From Thiosocius sp049669185 (GTDB lineage Bacteria > Pseudomonadota > Gammaproteobacteria > Chromatiales > Chromatiaceae): DNA of 56,232 nt. Position numbers and translations under genes: made by a program. Shown here in pieces: positions 27,343-36,696 of this stretch. Below the pieces are notes generated by a model, which saw only the letters and a program-made list of their open reading frames with translations, ran no database searches and was not told the DNA's origin. The DNA lies in contig JBATKF010000263.1 in assembly GCA_049669185.1 (NCBI GenBank), positions 1 through 56,232 of the forward strand, read 5' to 3'. Each line of letters begins with the position of its first letter. The first letter of the stretch is position 1.

Positions 27343-28992
27343 ATGGCTAAATGCGTCTTCATTACGGGCGGCGTCGTGTCGTCTCTCGGCAAAGGTATTG
27401 CCTCTGCCTCCCTTGGTGCCCTGCTCGAAGCCCGTGGCCTCAAGGTCACGATGATCAAACTCGACCCCTACATCAACGTCGACCCGGGGACCATGAGCCC
27501 TTTTCAGCACGGCGAGGTGTTTGTTACCGAGGATGGCGCTGAGACCGATCTCGATCTGGGCCATTACGAGCGCTTCATCCGCACGACGATGGGGCGCAAC
27601 AACAATTTCACCACCGGGCAGATCTATGAGAACGTCATTCGTAAGGAGCGCCGCGGTGATTACCTTGGCGGTACTGTGCAGGTCATTCCGCATATCACCA
27701 ATGAGATCAAAGAGTGCATACAGCGCGGGGCCGGTGATGCGGACGTCGCGCTGATCGAGATCGGGGGCACCGTCGGCGATATCGAGTCGCTGCCGTTTCT
27801 CGAGGCAATACGTCAGATGGGCATCGAGATAGGACGCGAAAATGCACTGTTCATGCACCTGACATTGGTGCCCTATATTCCGACCTCGGGCGAGGTGAAG
27901 ACCAAGCCCACGCAACACTCGGTCAAGGAATTGCGTTCTATAGGTATCCAGCCGGACGTGCTGGTGTGCCGCGCCGACCGGCCGGTGCCGGAGAGCGAGC
28001 GGCGCAAGATCGCGTTGTTCACCAATGTGCCGGAAAAAGCGGTCATTTCCGCGATCGATGCCGACAGCATCTACCGCATACCCTTAATGCTGCATGCGCA
28101 GGGGCTGGACCAGATCGTCGTCGACCAAATGCGACTGGATGTGCCTCCAGCCGACCTCAGCGAATGGCAGGCCGTCGTCGATGGACTCGACAAGGTGGAC
28201 GGCGAGGTCGACATCGCTATGGTCGGCAAGTACGTCGATCTGACCGAGTCTTATAAGTCGCTGAACGAGGCGCTGATTCATGCGGGAATCAAGTCTTCCC
28301 GTCAGGTCAATATCCACTACATCGATTCCGAGGTCCTGGAATCGGCAGGTGCAGAGTGTCTGCACGGTATGGATGCGATCCTGGTGCCTGGCGGATTCGG
28401 CGAACGCGGCGTAGAGGGAAAGATCGCCGCTGCCCGATACGCGCGCGAGAACAAGGTGCCTTATCTCGGTATCTGTTTGGGTATGCAGGTGGCGGTTATC
28501 GAATACGCCCGCCATGTCGCAGGCCTGAAGGGCGCGCACAGCACGGAGTTCAATGCCTCGACGCCTTATCCGGTAATCGCCTTGATCACGGAATGGATGA
28601 ACGCCGATGGCTCGGTCGAGCAACGTGCAATCGACACTGACCTGGGCGGCACAATGCGCCTTGGTGCGCAGCAATGTAAGTTGGCCAAAGGGACGATCGC
28701 ACGCAGGCTTTACGGCAAGGATGTGATCAGCGAGCGCCATCGGCACCGCTATGAATTCAACAACGGTTATCGCCAGGATCTGGAGGACGCCGGTCTGAAA
28801 GTCGCGGGGACCTCCATCGATGGTCGCCTGGTGGAGATGATCGAGATTCCATTACACCCCTGGTTTGTGGCCTGCCAGTTCCATCCCGAGTTCACGTCCA
28901 CGCCGCGGTACGGTCATCCACTGTTCCAGGGTTTTGTCGAGGCAGCGGTTGCGCAACGAGGTAAACAGGTCGAGGAGGCATTGCCGGCATGA
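27343..28992 (+). CDS. pyrG: CTP synthase
   Basis: A 549-residue enzyme that aminates UTP to CTP using glutamine and ATP. The N-terminal synthase domain has GGVVSSLGKGI (about 8-18). The glutamine amidotransferase domain has PGGFGERGVEGK, the nucleophile Cys in YLGICLGMQ, and the His-Glu of CQFHPEF. It heads the pyrG-kdsA-eno-ftsB-ispD run common in gammaproteobacteria; the stop overlaps the kdsA start. Confidence 0.97.
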   Translation: MAKCVFITGGVVSSLGKGIASASLGALLEARGLKVTMIKLDPYINVDPGTMSPFQHGEVFVTEDGAETDLDLGHYERFIRTTMGRNNNFTTGQIYENVIRKERRGDYLGGTVQVIPHITNEIKECIQRGAGDADVALIEIGGTVGDIESLPFLEAIRQMGIEIGRENALFMHLTLVPYIPTSGEVKTKPTQHSVKELRSIGIQPDVLVCRADRPVPESERRKIALFTNVPEKAVISAIDADSIYRIPLMLHAQGLDQIVVDQMRLDVPPADLSEWQAVVDGLDKVDGEVDIAMVGKYVDLTESYKSLNEALIHAGIKSSRQVNIHYIDSEVLESAGAECLHGMDAILVPGGFGERGVEGKIAAARYARENKVPYLGICLGMQVAVIEYARHVAGLKGAHSTEFNASTPYPVIALITEWMNADGSVEQRAIDTDLGGTMRLGAQQCKLAKGTIARRLYGKDVISERHRHRYEFNNGYRQDLEDAGLKVAGTSIDGRLVEMIEIPLHPWFVACQFHPEFTSTPRYGHPLFQGFVEAAVAQRGKQVEEALPA

Positions 28993-29822
28993 ACCTATGT
29001 GGCTTCGAGGTCGGCCTCGATCGGCCGTTCTTCCTTATCGCCGGCACCTGTGTCATCGAGGGGGAGGCTTCTGCGCTGTCGGTGGCGGGCCGACTGAAAG
29101 AGATCACGGACGCGCTTGCAATACCTTTCATCTACAAGTCGTCTTTCGACAAGGCCAATCGGTCGTCACACGACAGCCCACGCGGGCCAGGGCTGGAAGC
29201 GGGCCTGCGCATTCTCGAGCGAGTGAAGAGCGAGCTTGGGCTGCCGGTGCTGACCGATGTCCACGAGGACACGCCGCTCGACGAGGTGGCCTCGGTGGTG
29301 GATGTCCTGCAGACGCCGGCATTTCTCTGCCGCCAAACCAATTTCATCCAGAACGTGGCGCGCGCCGGCCGGCCAGTGAATATCAAAAAGGGTCAGTTCC
29401 TCGCCCCCTGGGATATGGGCAACGTGGTGGACAAGGCAAGGGCCACCGGCAACCATGAGATCATGGTCTGTGAGCGTGGCGTCTCCTTCGGCTACAACAC
29501 CCTGGTCTCCGATATGCGAGGTCTGGCGGTCATGCGTGCGACCGGTTGCCCGGTGGTGTTCGACGCGACGCACTCGGTCCAGCAGCCTGGCGGACTGGGC
29601 AGCAAATCCGGCGGTCAGCGCGAGCACGTCCCGGTGCTGGCACGGGCCGCCATCGCGGCCGGCATATCGGGATTGTTCATGGAGACCCATCCGGATCCCG
29701 ACAATGCCTTGTCCGACGGCCCTAACTCCTGGCCGCTCGACAAGTTGCGGTCCCTGCTCGAGACGCTGGTCGAACTGGATCGCACCGTCAAGCACAAGGG
29801 CTTTATCGAACAGGAGCTGTAA
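28989..29822 (+). CDS. kdsA: 3-deoxy-8-phosphooctulonate synthase (KDO-8-P synthase)
   Basis: A 277-residue aldolase that condenses phosphoenolpyruvate with arabinose-5-phosphate for the KDO of lipopolysaccharide. IAGTCVIEGE, YKSSFDKANRSS and the FDATHSVQQPGG metal/phosphate region are typical. ATGA overlap with pyrG. Its presence shows the cell makes LPS inner core. Confidence 0.96.
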   Translation: MNLCGFEVGLDRPFFLIAGTCVIEGEASALSVAGRLKEITDALAIPFIYKSSFDKANRSSHDSPRGPGLEAGLRILERVKSELGLPVLTDVHEDTPLDEVASVVDVLQTPAFLCRQTNFIQNVARAGRPVNIKKGQFLAPWDMGNVVDKARATGNHEIMVCERGVSFGYNTLVSDMRGLAVMRATGCPVVFDATHSVQQPGGLGSKSGGQREHVPVLARAAIAAGISGLFMETHPDPDNALSDGPNSWPLDKLRSLLETLVELDRTVKHKGFIEQEL

Positions 29823-29938
29823 CGCCGAAGATCCATGCCGGGCCGCAGGCTAGGGTGTGGACGGCCGAAGAGCCACCGGACTGTAGTCGTCGACGGAGTT
29901 TCTCTACCTCTTACGCGCATTCACATGCAGGAGTTTCC

Positions 29939-31216
29939 ATGTCTGAGATCATCGATATCCGCGCCAGAGAAATCCTCGATTCGCGCGGAAATCCCACGGT
30001 AGAAGCCGACGTATTGACCGCCGACGGGGCGATCGGTCGGGCTGTCGCCCCATCCGGGGCGTCGACCGGTTCGCGCGAGGCGCTGGAGTTGCGCGATGGT
30101 GACCCCAAGCGTTTTCTCGGCAAAGGGGTTCTGACCGCGGTAGGCAATGTGAACGGCGAGATCCGAACGGCATTGCTGGGTCAGGAGGTAAAAGGGCAGG
30201 AGGCCATCGACCGTCGACTCATCGACCTCGATGGCACCGAAAACAAGGCCCGCTTGGGCGCCAATGCGATCCTCGCGGCCTCCTTGGCGACGGCGCATGC
30301 TGCGGCACAGGAAAAGACCATGCCGCTGTATCAGTCGTTAGGCGACGGCAACTACCGCATGCCCGTACCGATGATGAATATCATCAACGGTGGCGAGCAT
30401 GCCGACAATAGCGTTGATCTGCAGGAGTTCATGATACTGCCGGTTGCCGCGGGCTCGATCCGCGAGGCGGTACGCTACGGCGCCGAGGTTTTTCATGCGC
30501 TCAAATCGGTGCTGGGCGGCCGGTCTCTGGCCACCACGGTGGGTGACGAGGGCGGTTTTGCGCCGAATCTGCGGTCGAACGAAGAGGCGATCGAGGTCAT
30601 CTTGGAGGCAATCGAAAAGGCCGGCTTCAAGAGCGGAGAAGACATCTATCTGGGCCTGGACGCGGCGAGCAGCGAGTTCTATAAAGACGGCCGGTATGTG
30701 CTCGCCTCGGAAGGCAAGTCATTCGATGCGGCCGGTTTCTCCGACTTCCTGACGCACTGGGTCGATCAGTATCCGATAATCTCGATCGAGGACGCCATGG
30801 ACGAGGGCGATTGGGACGGCTGGAGGCTGTTGACCGAGAAACTCGGCCATCGGGTCCAACTGGTCGGCGATGATCTGTTCGTCACCAATACGCGCATCCT
30901 GCAGCAGGGCATCGACAAGGGGATTGCCAACTCTATCCTGATCAAGTTCAACCAGATCGGTACCCTCACCGAGACGCTGGAGGCCATCAACATGGCGCAT
31001 GCCGCGGGCTACAGTGCGGTGATTTCGCACCGGTCAGGTGAGACGGAGGACACGACAATCGCCGATCTGGCCGTGGCAACGGCAACGGGCCAGATCAAGA
31101 CCGGTTCTTTGTCGCGCTCCGACCGGGTCGCCAAGTACAACCAGCTGATGCGCATCGAGGATCAGCTGGGTGATGATGCGGTCTATGCGGGCAAGAGTGC
31201 CTTTCCTGCCATCTGA
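29939..31216 (+). CDS. eno: Enolase
   Basis: A 425-residue enolase converting 2-phosphoglycerate to phosphoenolpyruvate; it may also be part of the RNA degradosome. The N-terminal MSEIIDIRAREILDSRGNPT, the Mg2+ and catalytic region (SIEDAMDEGDWDGW, LVGDDLFVTN), and the signature ILIKFNQIGTLTET are intact, as is ISHRSGETEDT. AGGAG lies before the chosen ATG. Confidence 0.98.
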   Translation: MSEIIDIRAREILDSRGNPTVEADVLTADGAIGRAVAPSGASTGSREALELRDGDPKRFLGKGVLTAVGNVNGEIRTALLGQEVKGQEAIDRRLIDLDGTENKARLGANAILAASLATAHAAAQEKTMPLYQSLGDGNYRMPVPMMNIINGGEHADNSVDLQEFMILPVAAGSIREAVRYGAEVFHALKSVLGGRSLATTVGDEGGFAPNLRSNEEAIEVILEAIEKAGFKSGEDIYLGLDAASSEFYKDGRYVLASEGKSFDAAGFSDFLTHWVDQYPIISIEDAMDEGDWDGWRLLTEKLGHRVQLVGDDLFVTNTRILQQGIDKGIANSILIKFNQIGTLTETLEAINMAHAAGYSAVISHRSGETEDTTIADLAVATATGQIKTGSLSRSDRVAKYNQLMRIEDQLGDDAVYAGKSAFPAI

Positions 31217-31240
31217 TCCCAATCGGTTGCCGCTGCGACG

Positions 31241-31543
31241 ATGAGTTGGAGGCTGCAGCTGCTGATAGGCGCACTACTGCTGATCTTGCTGGGGCTGCAG
31301 TATCGTCTATGGGTTGGCGATGGCAGCCTGGCGGAGGTCGCGATGCTGAAGCGCCAGCTCGCAGCGCAGCGTATGGAACTGCAGGATCTGCATGAGCGCA
31401 ATACCACGCTGCGGGCGGAGGTCGACGATCTCAAGGAGGGACTGGCAGCGATCGAGGCGCGGGCGCGCAGCGAGTTGGGTCTGATTCGCCAGGACGAGAC
31501 CTATTTTCAGCTGCTGCCGCCAGCGGTGAAGGCCGGTGACTGA
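31241..31543 (+). CDS. ftsB: Cell division protein FtsB
   Basis: A 100-residue bitopic protein: a short cytoplasmic start, one helix in the membrane (about 6-22), then a periplasmic coiled coil (MLKRQLAAQRMELQDLHERN, with heptads to about 75). It joins FtsL and FtsQ at the division site. The place after eno and before ispD is the classic one. Its 3' end overlaps ispD by eight bases. Confidence 0.9.
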   Translation: MSWRLQLLIGALLLILLGLQYRLWVGDGSLAEVAMLKRQLAAQRMELQDLHERNTTLRAEVDDLKEGLAAIEARARSELGLIRQDETYFQLLPPAVKAGD

Positions 31544-32255
31544 ACCATCGAATTGGGTGATCGTGCCTGCCGCCGGCGTCGGTAAGCGCATGGGTAACGC
31601 TATTCCTAAACAGTATCTGGAACTCAATCAGCGTGCCGTGATCGATCACACCATCGAGCGTCTGCTGCTGCACCCGGCGATTGATGGCCTGTATCTCGCG
31701 CTCAGCGAAGATGACGGTTGGTGGGCAGAGACGGAATTCGCCGGTCATCCGGATCTGGTGCGGGTGCCGGGCGGTAGTGAACGCTGCTGGTCCGTATTCA
31801 GTGCACTTCAGGCACTCGAACGGCGCGCTTCTCCCGACGACTGGGTCTTGGTGCACGATGCCGCGCGGCCGTGCGTGCGGCGGAGCGACATCGACCATTT
31901 GTTCGCGATGCTGGGCGGGCACGAGACCGGCGGCCTGCTGGGCGTGCCTGTACGCGACACCATGAAGCGGACCGATTCTGCGGACCGGATCCTCGAGACC
32001 GTGGGGCGCAGTCATTTGTGGCATGCCTTTACGCCGCAGATGTTCCGCTTCGGCCTGTTGTTGGAGGCGATGCGTGGGGCCTTGGCGGCCGGTCTGTTGG
32101 TAACCGACGAGGCCAGCGCGGTCGAATGGGCTGGGCATCGGCCGATCATGGTCGAAGGACATGCCGACAACCTCAAGATCACTCGCCCGGAAGATCTACC
32201 GCTGGCCGCGTACTTTCTCGATCAACAGCTGCGCGAAGGCAGCTTGCCCGGGTGA
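31536..32255 (+). CDS. ispD: 2-C-methyl-D-erythritol 4-phosphate cytidylyltransferase
   Basis: A 239-residue nucleotidyltransferase that couples CTP to methylerythritol phosphate in isoprenoid synthesis. PAAGVGKRMG with PKQYLEL (about 11-29) is the CTP loop; VLVHDAARPCV and TDEASAVEW are the other signatures. GTG start inside the end of ftsB. Its usual partner ispF is 850 bases further on, beyond an antisense tatD. Confidence 0.95.
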   Translation: MTEPSNWVIVPAAGVGKRMGNAIPKQYLELNQRAVIDHTIERLLLHPAIDGLYLALSEDDGWWAETEFAGHPDLVRVPGGSERCWSVFSALQALERRASPDDWVLVHDAARPCVRRSDIDHLFAMLGGHETGGLLGVPVRDTMKRTDSADRILETVGRSHLWHAFTPQMFRFGLLLEAMRGALAAGLLVTDEASAVEWAGHRPIMVEGHADNLKITRPEDLPLAAYFLDQQLREGSLPG

Positions 32256-32275
32256 TCCGATGAGACCTCGCGGCC

Positions 32276-33037
32276 TCACAGCCTGAGAATCGCGCGCGCA
32301 TTCGCGGTGGTCGCTGCGGCGATGTCCTCGCTCGGTTGATTGCGCAGCTGCGCCATGCTGTGCAGCACCTCCGGCAGATAGGCCGGACTGTTGCGTTCAT
32401 AGCGATGTGAGGCCACTGTCATATCGGGCGCATCCGTCTCCAAGACCATGCCGTCGAGGGGCAGCTCGGTGGCCAGGCGACGGAGATGACGCGAGCGCTC
32501 GAAGGTCAACATGCCGCCGAAGCCAAGGCAGAAGCCCATGTCGAGATAGTGCAATGCCTGCTGCTGGCTGCCGTTGAAGGCGTGACAGAAACCGCCGTTC
32601 AGACGGTAGCGTCTGAGCGTCTGAAGCATGACGTCGTGCGCCTTCCGCACATGCAGCGCGACTGGCAGCTGCGCGGCCTGGGCAATCTCCAGTTGGTCTT
32701 CGAGGAGTCGTTGCTGGCGATCTCGGTCTAGACCCGGGACATGCCAGTCCAGGCCGATTTCGCCGATGGCGACCGGCCGCACTGCCGCGACCTGCTCGGC
32801 CAATGCCTCGGTATCCTGCGCACGATGCCGGTCCAGGTACACAGGATGCATCCCCAGGGCCAGATGCAGGTGGCTATCTTCCTCACACAGAGCAATCAAG
32901 GCCAGCCAGGTGGATCGCTGCACTGCGGGTACGAGCATATCCAAGACGCCGGCCGCGCGCGCCGCCTGCAGCACCTGTCTGCGATCCGGGTCGAAGTCCT
33001 CGACGTCGATGTGGCAATGGGTGTCGAACAGTTCCAT
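32276..33037 (-). CDS. TatD-family metal-dependent hydrolase
   Basis: A 253-residue TIM-barrel hydrolase. FDTHCHID (first His pair), IGEIGLDWH (bridging Glu), VALHVRKAHD, FCHAFNG and LETDAPDM are the metal-binding blocks of TatD. Family members are 3'-5' DNA exonucleases or D-Tyr-tRNA deacylase-like enzymes. The start MELFDTHCHIDVED was chosen by alignment to the family. It lies on the opposite strand between ispD and ispF, splitting a pair that is normally fused or adjacent. Confidence 0.9.
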   Translation of the reverse strand: MELFDTHCHIDVEDFDPDRRQVLQAARAAGVLDMLVPAVQRSTWLALIALCEEDSHLHLALGMHPVYLDRHRAQDTEALAEQVAAVRPVAIGEIGLDWHVPGLDRDRQQRLLEDQLEIAQAAQLPVALHVRKAHDVMLQTLRRYRLNGGFCHAFNGSQQQALHYLDMGFCLGFGGMLTFERSRHLRRLATELPLDGMVLETDAPDMTVASHRYERNSPAYLPEVLHSMAQLRNQPSEDIAAATTANARAILRL

Positions 33038-33101
33038 GCGCAGAGTGTAACGCGCCGTGGGTGTTATCATCGCGCGTCTAGATAAAGCGATAACGAAGAC
33101 A

Positions 33102-33575
33102 ATGCGTGTTGGTCATGGTTTCGATGCCCATCGTTTCGGTGAAGGCAGTCAGGTCACTATCGGTGGTGTCAGCATCCCCTTCGAGCGCGGCCTCGCGGCC
33201 CACTCGGACGGCGACGTCCTGATACACGCGATCTGTGATGCCTTGCTGGGCGCAGCCGGTCTCGGTGACATCGGCGTTCACTTCCCGGACACCGAAGAAA
33301 GATTCCGTGGCATCGACAGTCGCATCCTGCTGCGCGAGGTGCGCGATACCCTTGCGGGCGAGGGGCTGAGGGTGGTGAATCTCGATAGCACCATTGTCGC
33401 CCAGGCCCCGCGTATGGGTCCGTTCATCGCGGGCATGCGCGCCAATCTTGCGCAGGACTTGGGTGTTGCTCCAGGCCATGTCAACGTCAAGGCGACAACC
33501 ACCGAGCGAATGGGATACACCGGGCGGGGTGAGGGTATCGCGGCGTATGCGGTGGTGCTGCTTACCGCGCTCTGA
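33102..33575 (+). CDS. ispF: 2-C-methyl-D-erythritol 2,4-cyclodiphosphate synthase
   Basis: A 157-residue trimeric enzyme that forms the cyclic diphosphate intermediate of the MEP isoprenoid pathway. Zinc ligands in GFDAHRF (Asp 8, His 10) and the HSDGDVLIHA motif are present, as is the C-terminal KATTTERMGYTGRGEGIA. The stop and the truD start overlap (TGATG). Confidence 0.96.
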   Translation: MRVGHGFDAHRFGEGSQVTIGGVSIPFERGLAAHSDGDVLIHAICDALLGAAGLGDIGVHFPDTEERFRGIDSRILLREVRDTLAGEGLRVVNLDSTIVAQAPRMGPFIAGMRANLAQDLGVAPGHVNVKATTTERMGYTGRGEGIAAYAVVLLTAL

Positions 33576-34624
33576 TGGATCGGGAACTGGCGCGCAGCGA
33601 CCCGACGCTGGGCCTGCCGTGCGCGCATGGCGGGCCCGTCCTGCGCGGCGTTCTACGCGCAGTGCCGGATGACTTCCTGGTCACCGAGCAGCTCGGTTAC
33701 CTGGCCTCCGGGGATGGGGAGCACGTGTTTCTCACGGTGCGCAAGCGAGAGCGCAATACGCACGAGGTGGCACGCGCGCTGGCGAAGCTGGCGGGCGTGG
33801 CACAGGTGGCGGTCGGATATGCCGGCCTCAAAGACCGTCAGGCGGTAGCAACGCAGCACTTCACGGTGCAACTGCCCGGGCGAGATGCCCCGGACTGGTC
33901 CGCCTTGGAGGACGAAACCTTGCAGGTCGTCGGTGTCGAGCGGCATCGGCGCAAGATCCGACGTGGGTCGCTCAAGGGCAACCGCTTCGAGATCCGCGTG
34001 CGCGATGTCCAGGGTGACCGAGCCGTTGCCGAGCAGCGCCTCAAAACCATTGCGGAACAGGGTGTACCCAACTACTTCGGTAGCCAGCGTTTCGGGCGCC
34101 AGGGGCGGAACCTGCAGCGGGTCGCGGATCTTTTCGCCGGTCGCGGCCCTAAACCGAATCGCGAGCAGAGGGGGCTATTGCTCTCAGCGGCGCGCGCCCA
34201 ACTTTTCAATATGGTGCTCGAGTCGCGCGTCCGCGATGGCTCTTGGGGGATGGCAGTCCCAGGCGACGTGATGCTGCTTGCCGGATCTCAGCGTCAGTTC
34301 CATTTCGATGTCGCGGATCCAACGGTCCCCAGCCGCTTGGCCGTGCTGGATATTCACCCCTCCGGACCCTTATGCGGCCGCCCGGGTCGCGCGCTGCGGC
34401 CCAGCCACTCCGCGCAGCAGACCGAGGCCCAGGCGCTCGCTGGCTGGCACGATTGGATTGCCGGCCTGGATCGGCTGGGGCTGGATGCCGATCGGCGCGC
34501 GCTGCGGCTTGCCGTCGACGATCTGGAATGGCAGTGGGAGGGCAACACACTGATGCTGCGGTTTGGTTTGGGCGCGGGGAGTTTTGCCACCGTGGTACTG
34601 CGCGAACTTGTCCGGGAGGCGTGA
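33575..34624 (+). CDS. truD: tRNA pseudouridine(13) synthase
   Basis: A 349-residue TruD that makes pseudouridine 13 in tRNA-Glu. The catalytic motif GYAGLKDRQAVATQHF carries the Asp (about 87), and the insertion domain follows the GVPNYFGSQRFGRQGRN block, the second family hallmark. Coupled to ispF by TGATG. Convergent with the Smr gene. Confidence 0.94.
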   Translation: MDRELARSDPTLGLPCAHGGPVLRGVLRAVPDDFLVTEQLGYLASGDGEHVFLTVRKRERNTHEVARALAKLAGVAQVAVGYAGLKDRQAVATQHFTVQLPGRDAPDWSALEDETLQVVGVERHRRKIRRGSLKGNRFEIRVRDVQGDRAVAEQRLKTIAEQGVPNYFGSQRFGRQGRNLQRVADLFAGRGPKPNREQRGLLLSAARAQLFNMVLESRVRDGSWGMAVPGDVMLLAGSQRQFHFDVADPTVPSRLAVLDIHPSGPLCGRPGRALRPSHSAQQTEAQALAGWHDWIAGLDRLGLDADRRALRLAVDDLEWQWEGNTLMLRFGLGAGSFATVVLRELVREA

Positions 34625-34635
34625 CACAGGCGGGG

Positions 34636-35199
34636 TCATCGCAGATTTTGGTGCTTGCCCGACAGCAGTACATACACTGCCCCGGTGCCACCATCCCAGC
34701 GAGGCGCGGTGGCGAAGGCCAGCACGCCGTCACGTTGGCGCAACCACTGGTTAACCTTTTGTTTCAACACCGGCTGCTGTCCGCCCGCACCGCGTCCTTT
34801 GCCATGGATGATGCGAACGCAGCGCCGCCCGATGTTAAGGCTGTGGCCGAGAAATCGCGCCAGAGCCGGTTTGGCCTCGCGCACCCGCAGACCATGCAGG
34901 TCGAGAGACGCCTCGGCCTCGATGACGCCGCGCTGCAGATCACGAAACACACGATGCTGTATGCCCGGCCGGCGAAATTCGAGGAACTCGCCGGTTTCGA
35001 TCGCCATATCCGCGAACTCGCCCTCGTCCTCATCGCCCACCGGCAGATTCAGCGGCTCGGGGCGGCGTTTTTTGCGGTAGGGATCAGGGCCGTCGGTCGC
35101 GATGGGCTCGACACCTTCCATCGCGGCGCGAAACGCGGATGCGTCGTCCTGGTTGTCTTTGGGGTCGTTCACCCTTGTGATTGAAGCGGCTCGCGGCAT
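34636..35199 (-). CDS. Smr-domain protein (MutS2 C-terminal-type nuclease domain)
   Basis: A 187-residue protein with a disordered acidic N-terminus (about 1-65) and a C-terminal Smr domain: LDLHGLRVREAK (about 99-110) and HGKGRG (132-137). Stand-alone Smr proteins such as SmrA and SmrB nick DNA or, in E. coli SmrB, cut mRNA between collided ribosomes. SmrA versus SmrB is not resolved. The chosen start MPRAASITRVNDP is the nearest ATG to the conserved region. It is antisense between truD and surE, breaking a gene order that is usually continuous. Confidence 0.85.
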   Translation of the reverse strand: MPRAASITRVNDPKDNQDDASAFRAAMEGVEPIATDGPDPYRKKRRPEPLNLPVGDEDEGEFADMAIETGEFLEFRRPGIQHRVFRDLQRGVIEAEASLDLHGLRVREAKPALARFLGHSLNIGRRCVRIIHGKGRGAGGQQPVLKQKVNQWLRQRDGVLAFATAPRWDGGTGAVYVLLSGKHQNLR

Positions 35200-35290
35200 A
35201 CAGATCAAGATGAGGCCTTGTGCGGTTTGCAGTATGATCCCCTGCTCCACAATCCGCCGACATTGACGGCGGGTGACAAGTCGGAAAGGC

Positions 35291-36037
35291 ATGCGAATTC
35301 TCCTTAGCAACGACGACGGCTATCAGGCGCCCGGATTGAGGGCGTTGCACGAGGCCATTTCGCATATCGCCGAGGTGGTCGTGGTGGCACCGGACCGTGA
35401 TCGCAGCGGCGCGAGCAATTCGCTGACGTTAGAGCTGCCGATCCGTGCGCGAGAGGCCGAGAATGGATTTCTGAGTGTGGAAGGTACGCCAACGGACTGT
35501 GTGCATCTCGCCATTACCGGGTTGCTGCAGTCGGAACCGGATATGGTGGTGTCCGGGGTCAATGCCGGTGCCAACATGGGGGACGATGTCATTTATTCGG
35601 GGACGGTCGCCGCGGCTACTGAGGGCCGCTTTCTCGGGTTTCCCGCGATCGCCGTGTCGAGCGCCTCGCACGCGCCGTATTATTTCGACACCGCAGCGCG
35701 TGTCGCGGCCGAGCTGGTACAGCGACTCGCCAGCGATCCACTTGCGTCGGATTCGATCCTGAATGTCAACGTGCCGGACCTGCCCTACGGCGAACTCCAG
35801 GGTATGCTGGCCACGCGCCTCGGTCATCGCCACAAGGCCGAACCGGTGGTCAAGTCCCAAGACCCCCGCGGTCGCCCCATCTATTGGGTCGGGCCAGCCG
35901 GCGCCGAGCAGGATGCGGGCCCAGGAACGGATTTTCACGCCGTGCGCAACGGCTACGTCTCGGTCACCCCGCTGCAGGTCGACCTTACACGCCACCGCGC
36001 ACTGCCGGAGCTGTCCGCCTGGCTGGCGCGCGACTGA
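35291..36037 (+). CDS. surE: 5'/3'-nucleotidase SurE
   Basis: A 248-residue divalent-metal phosphatase acting on nucleoside monophosphates. MRILLSNDDGYQAPG carries the metal-binding Asp pair (8 and 9); SGASNSLT, GTPTDCVHLA and VSGVNAGANMGDDVIYSGTV are the remaining hallmarks. It overlaps pcm (TGATG) and belongs to the stationary-phase group surE-pcm-nlpD-rpoS. Confidence 0.96.
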   Translation: MRILLSNDDGYQAPGLRALHEAISHIAEVVVVAPDRDRSGASNSLTLELPIRAREAENGFLSVEGTPTDCVHLAITGLLQSEPDMVVSGVNAGANMGDDVIYSGTVAAATEGRFLGFPAIAVSSASHAPYYFDTAARVAAELVQRLASDPLASDSILNVNVPDLPYGELQGMLATRLGHRHKAEPVVKSQDPRGRPIYWVGPAGAEQDAGPGTDFHAVRNGYVSVTPLQVDLTRHRALPELSAWLARD

Positions 36038-36696
36038 TGCCGCCCCTGCACGAAGGCATCGGCATGACGTCGCAGCGCACGCGTGAGCGTCTCATCCGGC
36101 GCTTGGGTCAAGAGGGTATCCGCAACCGGCGTGTGCTCGAAAGCATGAGGAACACCCCGCGCCATCTGTTTGTCGACGAGGCGCTGGCCAGCCGCGCTTA
36201 CGAAGATACCGCACTGCCGATCGGGCAAGGGCAGACGATCTCGCAGCCTTACATCGTGGCGCGAATGACCGAGGCCTTGCTGGCGGCTGGCCCGCTCGAG
36301 AATGTACTCGAGGTCGGTACCGGCTCCGGTTATCAGACAGCGGTGCTCGCGCCGCTGGTGCGACGGGTCTATACCACCGAGCGCATCAGGGTGCTGCTGG
36401 ATCAGGCCCGGCGGCGACTCCAGGCGCTGAAGATTCGCAATGTGATTACCAAACACGCGGACGGCACGGTCGGATTACCCGAGTACGCACCGTTCGACGG
36501 CATCCTTGTCGCGGCGGCTCCCGAGGGGATTCCCCTGGCACTGGTCGAGCAGCTGCGCCCGGGTGGCCGCATGGTCCTGCCTATCGGCAACCGCGACGAG
36601 CAGGCCCTGGTGCGGGTGGTGCGCACGAATGAAGGTTATGTGCATGAGATGCTGGAGCGCGTCAGTTTCGTGCCCCTACTGGGCGGAGTCTGCTGA
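36037..36696 (+). CDS. pcm: Protein-L-isoaspartate O-methyltransferase
   Basis: A 219-residue SAM-dependent enzyme that starts repair of isoaspartyl residues in aged proteins. The SAM-binding loop VLEVGTGSGYQTAVLA, ALPIGQGQTISQPYIVA and GGRMVLPIG are typical. The ATG at 36037 overlaps the surE stop; the next ATG at 36064 would give 211 residues and fits the family as well. Confidence 0.95.
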   Translation: MPPLHEGIGMTSQRTRERLIRRLGQEGIRNRRVLESMRNTPRHLFVDEALASRAYEDTALPIGQGQTISQPYIVARMTEALLAAGPLENVLEVGTGSGYQTAVLAPLVRRVYTTERIRVLLDQARRRLQALKIRNVITKHADGTVGLPEYAPFDGILVAAAPEGIPLALVEQLRPGGRMVLPIGNRDEQALVRVVRTNEGYVHEMLERVSFVPLLGGVC

